This document shows, in pieces, positions 17,359 to 27,438 of a DNA stretch of 64,000 nt. Made by a program: the position numbers and the translations under genes. The stretch covers positions 62,001 to 126,000 of the forward strand of contig JADJUJ010000001.1 in the NCBI GenBank assembly GCA_016710765.1. Reading direction: 5' to 3'. Within the stretch, counting starts at the first letter, position 1, and the number at the start of each line of letters is the position of its first letter. Below the pieces are notes generated by a model. The model worked only from the letters and a program-made list of their open reading frames with translations, did no database searches and was not told the origin of the DNA. The stretch is from Lewinellaceae bacterium. GTDB taxonomy: Bacteria > Bacteroidota > Bacteroidia > Chitinophagales > Saprospiraceae.

Positions 17359-18129
17359 TTATTCAAATACCAACTCCACTACTTCTTCTGGTCGCAGCCC
17401 AAGCAAACTGGCTGCACGCCCCATGTTAATAGCAATTTCCAGAAATCCCGAACTGTTAAACAAACAAAGCGGCTCCCCTTCTGCCACATCACAATAATTA
17501 TTGCTCAGCCGGGTGATGGGATCGTTTCGCTTGAAAAACAACGAAAATTTTCGATCCTTCCGAACCTGTTCAAACAAATCCCACCGAACATTCACAATGG
17601 CATTGTCGAAATGGTCAACATGTATGACCGTTCCGCGGATGCGATCGGGCATGATTACCGGCTGCAGGTTGATGCGCTGCAGCAGTTTTTCACCAGGGAT
17701 GCCCAGGGTATCGAAACTACCGCCCACTGCCAAATGTGCGACAGCATCCGCAAATACTTGCCGAACCGGAAAGTGATGGTCACCTTCTATGGGCAATATC
17801 CGTACATCCTCTGGCGCAATGGCGTCAAAAAGAAGGGTTAACAAACCATTATCCGGTGCCAAAAAATAATGCCCCCCATGCCGCAGTGCAACATACCGAA
17901 AATCCGGTGCATAAATGCAATTTACAGCGATAAGGTGAATGCTTCCTTCCGCAAACTCCGGCCAAACCTGTTGCACCGCAAAAGCACCCTGAATAATGTT
18001 AAAAGGCTTGATCTCATGTGAGATGTCAACCAGCTGCAAAGCAGGGTGCTGTCGCAACAAAGCGCCTTTCAAAGCACCCACATAAAAGTCGGAACTTCCG
18101 AAATCGGTGGTTAAGGTGACAATGGACAT
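17359..18129 (-). CDS. SAM hydrolase (SAM hydroxide adenosyltransferase, DUF62)
   Basis: 256 residues, covering the whole family. TLTTDFGSSDFYVGALKGAL at the N-terminus supplies the SAM-binding aspartates, VNCIYAPDFRYVALRHGGHY and FLAPDNGLLTLL follow, and the C-terminal domain has HVDHFDNAIVNVRWDLF. Related enzymes split S-adenosylmethionine into adenosine and methionine using hydroxide. It heads an operon with a SAM-dependent methyltransferase and gldH, which suggests the pair balances SAM use, although that is inference. No exact -7 element was seen; CGAAGTTTGAG about 30 bases upstream is a weak candidate. Confidence 0.88.
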   Translation of the reverse strand: MSIVTLTTDFGSSDFYVGALKGALLRQHPALQLVDISHEIKPFNIIQGAFAVQQVWPEFAEGSIHLIAVNCIYAPDFRYVALRHGGHYFLAPDNGLLTLLFDAIAPEDVRILPIEGDHHFPVRQVFADAVAHLAVGGSFDTLGIPGEKLLQRINLQPVIMPDRIRGTVIHVDHFDNAIVNVRWDLFEQVRKDRKFSLFFKRNDPITRLSNNYCDVAEGEPLCLFNSSGFLEIAINMGRAASLLGLRPEEVVELVFE

Positions 18130-18216
18130 AGACTGGTCATTTTTGGCCGCTCAAACTTCGGGATAAAAAAGAACTTTCTTTCACGAATTCTTGTTGATGG
18201 TCCGCAAGCTTTCCTC

Positions 18217-18224
18217 TACATTTG
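18217..18224 (+). promoter_or_regulatory. -7 promoter element of phoH
   Basis: TACATTTG on the plus strand with a TTG (18194-18196) about 20 bases upstream, the spacing expected for the Bacteroidota -33/-7 pair. It precedes phoH by 108 bases. Confidence 0.65.
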
Positions 18225-18332
18225 TATGAAAGATCATAACAACCCTTTTTTAAACTAGTAAGGTACGGCTGGAAATCCTTTTACTAAAAAAATCCGGCTT
18301 GTACCCGCTGCTAAAAAGCACGGAGCAACAGT

Positions 18333-19406
18333 TTGAGCGAAATCATTCTCACCGTTGAAGGCGTAGATCCCGTGGAACTCTACGGCGAAAACAACGCAAA
18401 GTTAAATCTTTTACGCAAAGCCTTTCCAGATGTAGTCATCACTTCCCGAGGCGCCGGTATTAAAATGGCCGGGGAGAAAAAAGATACCCAGGCCGCTAAA
18501 GCCCGTTTTGAGCAGATGGTTCGCTATCTGAGAGAACACAAGGAACTCAGCAACCAGACGGTAGAAGATCTTTTGGGCGGAGAAAATCCGTTTGAGGTGC
18601 GAATTCCGGTTAATGGCGATAGTGGAAGCACCATTTTACACGGAAGAGATGGCAGGCCGACCAAGGCCAAAACCCGCAACCAGAAGCGCCTGGTGGAAGT
18701 CTGCGAAATCAACGATATCGTTTTTGCCGTAGGCCCAGCCGGTACCGGTAAAACATACACCGCAGTAGCCATCGCTGTGCGCGCGCTGAAAAACAAACTC
18801 GTCAAAAAAATTGTCCTGACGCGTCCCGCCGTCGAGGCTGGCGAAAACCTCGGTTTTCTCCCGGGCGACCTCAAGGAAAAAGTTGACCCCTACCTCCGCC
18901 CACTCTATGATGCACTCGACGATATGTTGCCCATGGATAAGCTCAATTTTTTCATGGACAACCGCGTGATCGAAATTGCCCCACTGGCTTTTATGCGCGG
19001 CCGTACGCTCGACAATGCCTACATCATCCTCGACGAAGCGCAAAATGCTTCGCCCCTGCAACTTAAAATGTTCCTGACCCGACTTGGCCCAAGCGCCAAG
19101 TGCATTATTACCGGCGACCTAAGCCAAATCGACCTGCCCAATTACCAAAAATCGGGGCTCCGCCAGGCCATGACCATTCTGGAAGGCGTGGATGGCGTTG
19201 CCGTGATGCAACTAACCACAGAAGACGTGGTGCGCCACCGGCTGGTGAAGGAAATCATCAAAGCATACGAAAAAATCGAACAGGAAGAGCGTGAAAAGCG
19301 CGAAAAAAAGAAAGCCCACGAAACCGGCGAACAAAACAAAGCCCATCCGGATACCGTCAAACCCGAGCCCGGAACCGCTGAACCCGATCCGCCCGCCGGA
19401 AAATAA
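18333..19406 (+). CDS. phoH: PhoH-family ATPase
   Basis: 357 residues. The start is TTG 18333: the frame is closed by TAA at 18312-18314 and contains no ATG before the conserved SEIILTVEGVDPVELYGENN. An N-terminal KH-like region (1-100) is followed by the PhoH ATPase: Walker A GPAGTGKTYT (about 134), VLTRPAVEAGENLGFLPGDL, Walker B AYIILDEAQN, and IITGDLSQIDLP. The tail is charged (KIEQEEREKREKKKAHETGE). PhoH proteins are cytoplasmic ATPases or helicases linked to RNA handling, and in many bacteria sit with ybeY, which is not seen here. osmC follows after 11 bases. Confidence 0.93.
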   Translation: MSEIILTVEGVDPVELYGENNAKLNLLRKAFPDVVITSRGAGIKMAGEKKDTQAAKARFEQMVRYLREHKELSNQTVEDLLGGENPFEVRIPVNGDSGSTILHGRDGRPTKAKTRNQKRLVEVCEINDIVFAVGPAGTGKTYTAVAIAVRALKNKLVKKIVLTRPAVEAGENLGFLPGDLKEKVDPYLRPLYDALDDMLPMDKLNFFMDNRVIEIAPLAFMRGRTLDNAYIILDEAQNASPLQLKMFLTRLGPSAKCIITGDLSQIDLPNYQKSGLRQAMTILEGVDGVAVMQLTTEDVVRHRLVKEIIKAYEKIEQEEREKREKKKAHETGEQNKAHPDTVKPEPGTAEPDPPAGK

Positions 19407-19417
19407 CCCTTACCATT

Positions 19418-19834
19418 ATGACCTCAACGGTAGTCTACCAGGGAGAATTGCGCACAGAAGCCACGCACCTGCAATCCGGAACGATCATCGTAACAGATGC
19501 CCCTACCGACAACCAGGGCCGGGGAGAAGTCTTTTCTCCAACCGACCTCTGCGCAACTTCCCTTGCCAGCTGTATGCTGACCATCATGGGCATCAGCGCC
19601 CGGAACCGGAACCTCGACATCAGTGGTAGCACTGCTACCATAAAAAAAATTATGGCTGCCGATCCCAGGCGCATCAGCCGAATTGAGATAACCCTCCAAA
19701 TGCCGCCGCAGGATTTTTCTGAAAACGACCGCAAAGTGTTGGAAACTGCTGGCCGTACTTGTCCGGTGGCCCTAAGCCTGCACCCCAATATTGAGCAGGT
19801 GATTACCTTCCAATGGGAACAAGCAGGATTTTAG
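19418..19834 (+). CDS. OsmC-family peroxiredoxin
   Basis: 138 residues. The two family cysteines are in SPTDLCATSLASCMLTIMG (about 41-59) and AGRTCPVALSLHPN (about 112-125), with the catalytic-site arginine/glutamate region at the N-terminal strands. Members reduce organic hydroperoxides in the cytoplasm through a disulfide cycle; the YhfA-like subgroup, which this resembles by length, is less well defined. Eleven bases after phoH on the same strand, so probably one transcript. The six-unit repeat array begins about 30 bases downstream. Confidence 0.88.
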   Translation: MTSTVVYQGELRTEATHLQSGTIIVTDAPTDNQGRGEVFSPTDLCATSLASCMLTIMGISARNRNLDISGSTATIKKIMAADPRRISRIEITLQMPPQDFSENDRKVLETAGRTCPVALSLHPNIEQVITFQWEQAGF

Positions 19835-19861
19835 CCAAAGGCATATCCAGCAAACGCCAGC

Positions 19862-21668
19862 ATCACGAAAGGCTGCGGTTTACACACTACTTTATGGTAT
19901 TGGATATTCTCAGGCCCGTAGGGCCGGCATTATTGTAGCACTAAGCGTATCCCATCAAACTGAATGCCGTAGGCATGGCATTTCAATGTTGACGATTCAT
20001 GGTTGTTTTCATTCGAAACAGCCTAAATTGATGTGTCCTGCCGGTTTAGCCGCCCTTCATGTTATCGGTTTGCTACCGCCGGCCCTACGGGCCTAAAATT
20101 GAGTACGGCAAAGATATCCTTGGTTTTTTGCGATAACAAGAAACCCCAAAGGCTGCGGTTTACACACTACTTTATGGTATTGCATATTCTCAGGCCTGTA
20201 GGGCCGGCATTATTGTAGCTATAACCGTATCCCATCAATATGAATGACCTTGGCATCGCACTTCAATGTTGACGATTCATGGTTGTTTTCATTCGAAACA
20301 GGTAATTGAAATGTAAATTTGTCCAAATTTCACGGTTTAATGCCATGCCTACGGCATTCCATTTCTGTTTGGTTTGCTACCCCCTACGGGCCAACGGCCC
20401 TTTTTGCTATAACAAGACCAGGCTGCGGTTTTACCTCTTTATGGTTTGGTATTCTCAGGCCTGTGGGCCGGCATTATTGTAGCACTAAGCGTATCCCATC
20501 AAACTGAATGCCGTAGGCATGGCATTTCAATGTTGACGATTCATGGTTGTTTTCATTCGAAACAGCCCTAAATTGCTGATGTAGAGGTGAAATTTGTCCA
20601 AATTTCAACGGTTTAATGCCATGCCTACGGCATTCCATTTCATGTTATACGGTTTGCTACCATAGTGCCGGCCCTACGGGCCTAGAAATTGAGTACGGCA
20701 AAGATATCCCTTGGTTTTTTTTGCTATAACAAGAAAACCCCGAAAGGCTGCGGTTTACACACTACTTTATGGTATTGGATATTCTCAGGCCCGTAGGGCC
20801 GGCATTATTGTAGCACTAAGCGTATCCCATCAAACTGAATGCCGTAGGCATGGCATTTCAATGTTGACGATTCATGGTTGTTTTCATTCGAAACAGGTAC
20901 AAATTGAAAATGTAAAATTTGTCCAAATTTCAACGGTTTAATGCCATGCCTACGGCATTCCATTTCATGTTATACGGTTTGCTACCATAGTGCCGGCCCT
21001 ACGGGCCTAGAAATTGAGTACGGCAAAGATATCCATTGGTTTTTTTGCGATAACAAGAAAAACCCGAAGGGCTGCGGTTTACACACTACTTTATGGTATT
21101 GGATATTCTCAGGCCCGTAGGGCCGGCATTATTGTAGCACTAAGCGTATCCCATCAAACTGAATGCCGTAGGCATGGCATTTCAATGTTGACGATTCATG
21201 GTTGTTTTCATTCGAAACAGCCCTAAATTGCTGATGTAGAGGTAAAATTTGTCCAAATGCCAGCGGCTTAATGCCATGCCTACGGCATTCCATTTCATGT
21301 TATACGGTTTGCTACCATAATGCCGGCCCTACGGGCCTAGAAATTGAGTACGGCAAAGATATCCCTTGGTTTTTTTGCGATAACAAGAAAAACCCGAAGG
21401 GCTGCGGTTTTACACTACTTTATGGTATTGGATATTCTCAGGCCCGTAGGCTGGCATTATTGTAGCACTAAGCGTATCCCATCAAACTGAATGCCGTAGG
21501 CATGGCATTTCAATGTTGACGATTCATGGTTGTTTTCATTCGAAACAGCCCTAAATTGCTGATGTAGAGGTGAAATTTGTCCAAATTTCAACGGTTTAAT
21601 GCCATGCCTACGGCATTCCATTTCATGTTATACGGTTTGCTACCATAATGCCGGCCCTACGGGCCTAA
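19862..21668. repeat. Array of six large inverted-repeat units, non-coding
   Basis: Six tandem units of about 270-330 bases, starting near 19869, 20149, 20417, 20743, 21068 and 21398. Each has a left arm of about 71 bases (AGGCCCGTAGGGCCGGCATT ... GCCGTAGGCATGGCATT), a loop of about 82 bases, a right arm of about 69 bases that is its imperfect reverse complement, and a linker with GCTGCGGTTTACACACTACT. In the clearest unit the arms are 20787-20857 and 20940-21008. Both ends of each arm are exact; mismatches sit in the middle. Units 3-6 are nearly identical, unit 1's right arm and unit 2 are worn. Short frames inside (YTLLYGIGYSQARRAG) repeat with the units and are not taken as genes. Confidence 0.92.
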
Positions 21669-21743
21669 AAATAGGACGCTGCAAAGATGTGTGTAAACCC
21701 TAGTCCGAAGGGGTGACATATTATAGCCAATGGCAAAACCCTG

Positions 21744-22800
21744 CTAAGGCATCCGATCACTTTTTCGGATCATTCCGGTTAGTAGTGCGAGCGCCAAACT
21801 GGCCAGCAGCGCAACGCCCAGCTGCATCCACCAAACCCAAGGTGTGCCATTGAAAAGCCAGTATTCCGTTCCAAGCAGCAATGCAACGTAGACAACCACC
21901 CGCAAAACCCCTGAAAAAGAGGGCCAAAACCCATAGAATTTCAAACACAACCCGATCATGGCCAGTGCCACAAAACTTTGCGTCCCCAAGGTGGCCCATG
22001 CCGAGCCAATAGCATGAAAGCGCGGTACCAACACCAGATTCAACACCACATCCAACGCGATACCCACCAGAAAAAACCGGTTCATCTGCATCAACCGCTT
22101 GTCGGACGTCAGCAAGGTGCTGAATATATAAGTAGCACTGACGGGCACAAAAGTCCAGATCAAAATGCCAAGGGTTTCCCAGCGATAAGGTATTGCTCGG
22201 GCTGGCATCATCAACTCCACCAACTCCTTTCGCGCAAAAAATACAGTACTCGACAGGGTAAGACTGCCCACCAAAATAAGCCGGAAACTGAGCGATACCA
22301 ACGGTCTTACCGGCTCGCCACTGCGCAACATTCGGGCAAACATCGGCAGCAACAGTGAAGCAAACAGGAACCCCAGCATGTTGGCAGCATCCAGCAACCT
22401 GTAGGCCCCCGCATACACATCGGCATGTACCTTGCCATCAGGCAACAACCTTTCCAGCAATACACCATCCAGCCGGGTATACGCCGACATCAGAAGTACC
22501 ACCAGCGCATAAGGAAAACTCTCCTTCAGCATGAAAAGCAGCGCCGGACGGGCAGCACGCCAATTGTGCAACCAACCCGGAAACAAGGTCAGCACCACTT
22601 TGCTGCGCAATACGCCAAACACCAACAGGAGAGTCACCGCCAGTGAAATGGTTTGTGCCCAGGCAAACCGGTAAACCGTAACCGGCCCAGGCAGCACATC
22701 GCCCCACAACAGCAAACCGCAAAACAACAGCATCAACAGTTTGTCCAGCGATGACAAAACACTGTCCAGCCGATAATGGCCCAGTCCGGAAATGTTCGAC
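21744..22800 (-). pseudogene. Polysaccharide flippase (Wzx/MATE-like), C-terminal part after frameshift
   Basis: This frame is open from about 22800 and reads RSNISGLGHYRLDSVLSSLDKLLML..., the usual second half of a Wzx-type flippase: about nine membrane segments, SYPYALVVLLMSAY-like helix (ESFPYALVVLLMSAYTRLDG), and AGAYRLLDAANMLGFLFASL. The best internal start, ATG-like codon at 22757, would cut the protein in mid-domain. Continuity with the upstream part needs one extra base near 22800-22803 (TTCTTCGG to TTCTTCCGG). Together they give about 480 residues, normal for this family, which moves lipid-linked oligosaccharides across the inner membrane. Confidence 0.8.
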
Positions 22801-23194
22801 CGAAGAAAAGAATACCCTGCACCAACACCTGATTGAAAAGCAAAACCAGCAACAATGGCATTTCATTGACCCCATAACCCGCAATCCACCAGGCCGCGGC
22901 CATGGATACCGATACATAAAACAGGCTGAGCAGGAGTTTCAGCGACAGCAGGTTCGGGAAATACTTCGGCAGTAGGTGGGGATGCTGACTGACATGCCGG
23001 TTGTTGAAATTCTGAATACCAAAATCGTTCAGAATCTGCAAAACATAAGTAAAATTAAGTAGGGCAAAATAAGTCCCGTAATCTGCACCCACCCGGTTCT
23101 GAACCGCCAGGTCAATGCCAAAAATGAAAAAAGGCTTTATCAGCAGGTTGATAAAGACTAAAAATGCAATGTTGAGCAAAAATTCGCGGTTCAC
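22801..23194 (-). pseudogene. Polysaccharide flippase, N-terminal part before frameshift
   Basis: Starts at GTG 23192-23194 (VNREFLLNIAFLVFINLLIK), because the TATCTTTG -7 element ends only four bases upstream; an ATG further up lies before the promoter. Four membrane segments are read (FVFINLLIKPFFIFGIDLAV, YFALLNFTYVLQIL, LLSLKLLLSLFYVSVS, LLLVLLFNQVLVQGILFF) with the family motif NFNNRHVSQHP between them. After ILFF the frame goes out of register (GRTFPDWAIIGW...) and stops at 22733. The second half in the other frame is intact, so a single-base loss is the simplest account. Confidence 0.78.
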
Positions 23195-23198
23195 AACG

Positions 23199-23206
23199 CA
23201 AAGATA
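23199..23206 (-). promoter_or_regulatory. -7 promoter element of the flippase gene
   Basis: TATCTTTG on the minus strand, four bases before the GTG start: a probable leaderless transcript, like mntA-hepT. Confidence 0.65.
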
Positions 23207-23361
23207 GTCGCCGGCACTGAATCCGGGGCGAAGCATCCTACACCCCGGTGTTTTTAGCTGAACTTAAAATGCCGTGTCAAATCAAATACCGCGAAAATTT
23301 AAATTTGGGCCAGACCCGCGAACCAATCCACAAACTGTTCGGGGCATAGCCTGGGCCCATA

Positions 23362-24021
23362 TCATGCTGCCTTTCCACCTTTAATTTTCAGAATTCGCCC
23401 TGTGCGTTTGGCCAGTTCCATATCATGGGTCACCAATACAAGCGTGGTACCCGCAGTACGGTTAAGGTCAAAAATCAAATCTACGATACCGGCAGCGTTA
23501 TCAGCGTCGAGATTGCCCGTAGGCTCATCTGCAAACAATATTTTAGGACTGTTGGAAAATGCCCGCGCCACACACACCCGTTGCTGTTCGCCACCCGACA
23601 ACTGGCTGGGGTAATGGTCCATCCTGCTTTCAAGGCCCACCAGTCGCAACCATTCGCTTGCTACTTTCTCGGCATTGGAAGCCCCCCGCAATTCCAGCGG
23701 CACCATCACATTCTCCAAAGCAGTCAGGGTAGGAATCAATTGAAAATTTTGAAAAACAAATCCTACATACTGGTTACGCACTGCTGCGCGCTCATCTTCC
23801 GACAAATCATCCAGTGTGATGCCGTTCAGCGTCACAGACCCCTTGCTCGCCCTGTCCAACCCGGCACAAAGGCCCAACAAGGTTGTTTTTCCGCTTCCGG
23901 AAGGCCCCACGATGGAAAAGGTATCACCTGCGGCCAGATCAAAAGAAACATCATCAAGTACCGTGAGATCATTGCCATTGGCACTGCGGTACGACTTGGT
24001 AAGATGAGAAACAGAAAGCAT
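23362..24021 (-). CDS. ABC transporter ATP-binding protein, LolD/YbbA type
   Basis: 219 residues from ATG 24021 (MLSVSHLTKSYRS); 19 upstream in-frame codons are not family-like. Walker A GPSGSGKTTL, Q-loop FVFQNFQLIPTLTALENV, signature LSGGEQQRVCVARA, Walker B ILFADEPTGNLDADN and switch histidine VTHD are intact. The sequence matches the MacB/LolD/FtsE group of nucleotide-binding subunits that drive FtsX-like permeases in lipoprotein release or efflux. No permease gene is next to it, so it must pair with one encoded elsewhere. dcd diverges upstream. Confidence 0.92.
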   Translation of the reverse strand: MLSVSHLTKSYRSANGNDLTVLDDVSFDLAAGDTFSIVGPSGSGKTTLLGLCAGLDRASKGSVTLNGITLDDLSEDERAAVRNQYVGFVFQNFQLIPTLTALENVMVPLELRGASNAEKVASEWLRLVGLESRMDHYPSQLSGGEQQRVCVARAFSNSPKILFADEPTGNLDADNAAGIVDLIFDLNRTAGTTLVLVTHDMELAKRTGRILKIKGGKAA

Positions 24022-24126
24022 ATTCAAAATTGATTTTAGTCTGGCATTTGCCTGAAAATTCAACACAGATAACAGCATTTAAACTCGCTTGAGCCGGATT
24101 TGTTCCCGGTAAATCCACAAGCAGCG

Positions 24127-24134
24127 CAAATGTA
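24127..24134 (-). promoter_or_regulatory. -7 promoter element of the ABC ATPase gene
   Basis: TACATTTG (TACATTTGC) on the minus strand, 105 bases before the ATG. Confidence 0.6.
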
Positions 24135-24200
24135 GGGTTGAAACCCCGGTTTTCGAAGACGAAAGATCCCCATCGCCAACCGGTTTACGGGGAATTTGGG

Positions 24201-24208
24201 TATTTTTG
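24201..24208 (+). promoter_or_regulatory. -7 promoter element of dcd
   Basis: TATTTTTG (followed by C) on the plus strand, 43 bases before the dcd ATG and back to back with the ABC ATPase promoter. Confidence 0.65.
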
Positions 24209-24251
24209 CACCCTTCCCAACCCAAGCCTGGTAATTGTTTAAAAACACAAG

Positions 24252-24785
24252 ATGATTCTGACCGACTTAATGATACTTGAGGCCATTGAAAACGGCGAAA
24301 TTGTTATCGAGCCCTTCCGCAAATCTGACCTCGGAACCAACTCCTATGATGTGCACCTCGGAAAACACTTCGCTGTTTATCAGGACAGGGTACTCGACGC
24401 CAAAAAACACAACCAGGTCACCCACTTCGAAATTCCGGAAGAAGGTTTCGTTCTCCAGCCAGGCACCCTTTACCTTGGCGTTACCGAAGAATACACTGAA
24501 ACCCATGCCACCGTACCGTTCCTCGAAGGCAAAAGCAGCGTTGGCCGACTAGGGATCGATATCCACGCTACCGCAGGAAAGGGCGATGTGGGCTTCTCTA
24601 ACACCTGGACGCTCGAAATCTCCTGCACACAGCCCGTTCGCATATACGCCGGTATGCCCATCGGACAACTGATTTACTTCCGCATCGACGGAAAGGTGGA
24701 AAACTATTACAACCGCAAGCAAAATGCAAAATACAACGAACGCACCATCCGTCCGGTTGAAAGCATGATGTGGAAGAATTTCTAA
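24252..24785 (+). CDS. dcd: dCTP deaminase
   Basis: 177 residues, the normal length. EPFRKSDLGTNSYDVHLG near the N-terminus, the catalytic stretch FLEGKSSVGRLGIDIHATAG (about 90-109, with catalytic glutamate in the following strands) and GFSNTWTLEISCTQPVRIYA are those of Dcd trimers. It deaminates dCTP to dUTP in the cytoplasm, feeding dUMP for thymidylate synthesis. Monofunctional or bifunctional (dCTP to dUMP) activity cannot be settled by eye. Confidence 0.95.
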   Translation: MILTDLMILEAIENGEIVIEPFRKSDLGTNSYDVHLGKHFAVYQDRVLDAKKHNQVTHFEIPEEGFVLQPGTLYLGVTEEYTETHATVPFLEGKSSVGRLGIDIHATAGKGDVGFSNTWTLEISCTQPVRIYAGMPIGQLIYFRIDGKVENYYNRKQNAKYNERTIRPVESMMWKNF

Positions 24786-25232
24786 ATCAAAAATGGCTTT
24801 TTTAGGTTTTGTCGCCTAAGTGACTTTCCCAAAAATAGACGTGGAAAACCCTGTCGGCGCCTGTTTTTGTATTTAGCCCATACCCTTATTGGGCAGCATT
24901 TAACTTGCTTAATATCAGACCATTAAATGGCCCCCAATTCGGATCGGCACCAGAAAAAATGAATTTTTATTTTGGCGACGATAAAAAATCTTAATGTATA
25001 AACTTCTTTTTAGCAAAAACATAGACCGTTCTACCCGCACCATCTGGAATTTTTAAAAGCCAGAAACGTGGACTTATGCCGAAAAACACTATTTTTGTAC
25101 CGCATAAGTCGTCTTTCTTGCCTTTCCTTTTTTTCAATCCACCCTCCCAGTTTAGCGCTCCTTCCCTTGCTAGCTGTTTCCCTTTAATCTCTGAACCTAT
25201 TTAGCTCTCAGCTTAAAATCATCCTAATTCCC
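24786..25232. other. Intergenic region before the SprB-like gene
   Basis: 447 bases, AT-rich, no coding frame seen. It contains the TATTTTTG element at 25090-25097 and pyrimidine-rich sequence (25110-25160) that would form the leader of the adhesin mRNA. Confidence 0.5.
25090..25097 (+). promoter_or_regulatory. -7 promoter element of the SprB-like gene
   Basis: TATTTTTG on the plus strand, 136 bases before the ATG at 25233. Confidence 0.6.
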
Positions 25233-27438
25233 ATGGGACAAACTTTTACTCCTTACTTCAAAAAGGCCTTGCAAACGGTGCTTTTCGCATTTGCAATAGC
25301 CCCTGCCCTCCTGAACAGCCAAAACCCATTTCAGGCTTTTCTGTTCACCACAACCATCGATTGCAATACCGGCTATGGTTATGCATCCGTTTCTGTGACC
25401 GGAGATTATCAGCCCCCGCTAACTTATCTTTGGAGCAATGGCCTCACCACCTCTAATGTGGTTATCGGCCCCGGGCCCATTTCCGTAACCGTTACTGATG
25501 CCAATGGCCAAACGGCGACTGCTTCCGACACGCTCACGCTGCCGCCACAACTCTTCGTAGAAGTAGTAGCGGAAAACCAAATCTGTACTGCTGCGCCCGA
25601 TGGCTCCGTTACTGCCATTCCTTATGGTGGAACGCCGCCTTACAGCTATTCCTGGTCGGTTCCGCCCGGCGGCACCACCGCGCAAATCACAGGCCTCGGT
25701 GCCGGAGTTTACACTGTCACTGTAACTGATGCAGCCGGTTGTACCGCTGTTGGTTCCGGAGAAGTGATCAACACCGACGAAGGCATTTGGCTGATGATGA
25801 CGCCAACCGACATTACCTGTTACGGCGCTATGGATGGCATGCTGGAAGTTGGCCCCATGTCGGGCACCGCACCGTATTCCTACCTTTGGAGCACGGGCGA
25901 TACCACCAAAAAAATAAACAACCTCGGCCCTGGCACCTATGGGGTTACGGTTACCGATGCCAATGGCTGCACGGGAGAAATTACGGGTACTGTCATTCAG
26001 CCACCCAATATTATCATTTTCCTCACTTCGCCAATCGTTACCTGTGATACCACCGCCTGTGCTACCGTGCATGTGCAGGGTGGAACACCGCCTTATACGA
26101 TATTCTGGAGCAACGGACTGGACTCTACCACCATTTGCGATCTGACGCCCGGCGGATATTATGTCACCGTTACCGATGTCAATGGCTGCTCAAAGGTTGA
26201 TTCTATCTTTATCGGCATCAACCCGATCATGTTGGAAATCGAGTTTAGCAATATTGGCTGCGCCAATTGTAACCTCGGTGGTTCGGCTACCGCTACGGGC
26301 AGCGGCGGCACCGGATCGTATCAATACGATTGGAGCAACGGCTGCACAACCAGCACCTGTACCGATTTGCCCGCTGGCACCAATTACGTCACGGTTACCG
26401 ACCTGAATTCAGGCTGTACTGCTACCGACTCGGTGCTCATCACCACATGCCCGCTTCCCGAAATTGAATTCGACAGTATTGGCTGCGCAGGCTGCAACGG
26501 TGGCGGACTCGCCACTGCCTTCGTGGTGGGAGGAACAGGCTCCTACTCCTTCCTATGGAGCAGTGGCTGTGCCAGTGCTTCCTGTAACGACCTGATGGCC
26601 GGCCTCAACTACGTCACGGTTACCGATCTCGTTTCGGGTTGCGTGATCACCGATTCTGTTTTCATACCATCCTGCGCACCACTTGAAATTGATGTTACCG
26701 TTACCGCCGATGCCACCTGTGCTGTTGGTGGCACTGCAACGCTAACCATCACCAATGGCACCGCGCCCTATTCCATTCTTTGGGACAATGGCCAAACCGG
26801 AGATACCGCTACCGGCCTGATGCCTGGCATGCATTCCGTTACAGTTACGGATGCTACCGGCTGCGTTGCATCTGCGACTTTCAATGTCGGGCTGGTACCT
26901 GGCCCTGATGCTTCAGCAAGCACCATCAGTCATCCAAGCTGCACCACTAATTTCTTGGGCAGCGCCGAAGCTTCCGCAACTGGCGGTCAGACACCCTATA
27001 TGTTCCTCTGGGACAATGGAGAAACCACCGCAACGGCAATGTCGCTGTCAGCCGGCAACCATTGTGTGACGGTAACCGACAGCAACGGCTGCACAGACAC
27101 CGCTTGCGTTACCATGAACCCGGTCAACATACCCATGCCTTCCATTACCATTATGGGTGCTGCTACCTGCAATCAGGGTGCAACGGTTTCCGTAACAGTA
27201 ACCGGCGGCATGCCGCCGTTCAGCTACCTTTGGAGTAACATGGCAACCTCCGGTACGGTGATGAACCTGCCTCCCGGCACTTATACCGTAACCGTAACCG
27301 ATGCTACTTCCTGCACCGGCACTGCCAGTGTAACGATTTTCACGCCGCCCAACCCGACCGTAGTTATTGTGTCTTCCACCAATGTCACCTGCACCGATAA
27401 TGGCGGTGCAACGGCAGCTTCGGGTGGCGCCGCTCCCC
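25233..27438 (+). CDS. SprB-repeat surface adhesin, N-terminal part
   Basis: Starts MGQTFTPYFKKALQTVLFAF with a Sec signal ending near LNSQN. The body is nine SprB-like repeats of 75-80 residues, each with SYLWSNG-type and YTVTVTDANGCT-type strands; pairs of cysteines suggest disulfide-stabilised beta domains. Such repeats build long cell-surface filaments or adhesins secreted by the type IX system; SprB itself is the gliding adhesin of Flavobacterium. The frame goes wrong in a CCCC run at 27435-27438 (GGAAPLYLQLEQW instead of GGAAPYTYNWSNG) and would stop at 27581. Removing one C joins it to the next entry, giving about 1,198 residues. Confidence 0.85.

Noticed and set aside
19862..21668. 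Short reading frames of 60-76 codons (YTLLYGIGYSQARRAG...) in the repeat array as genes
   Set aside because: They repeat with the array, overlap the palindromes and differ by frame-breaking changes; the inverted repeats explain the sequence.
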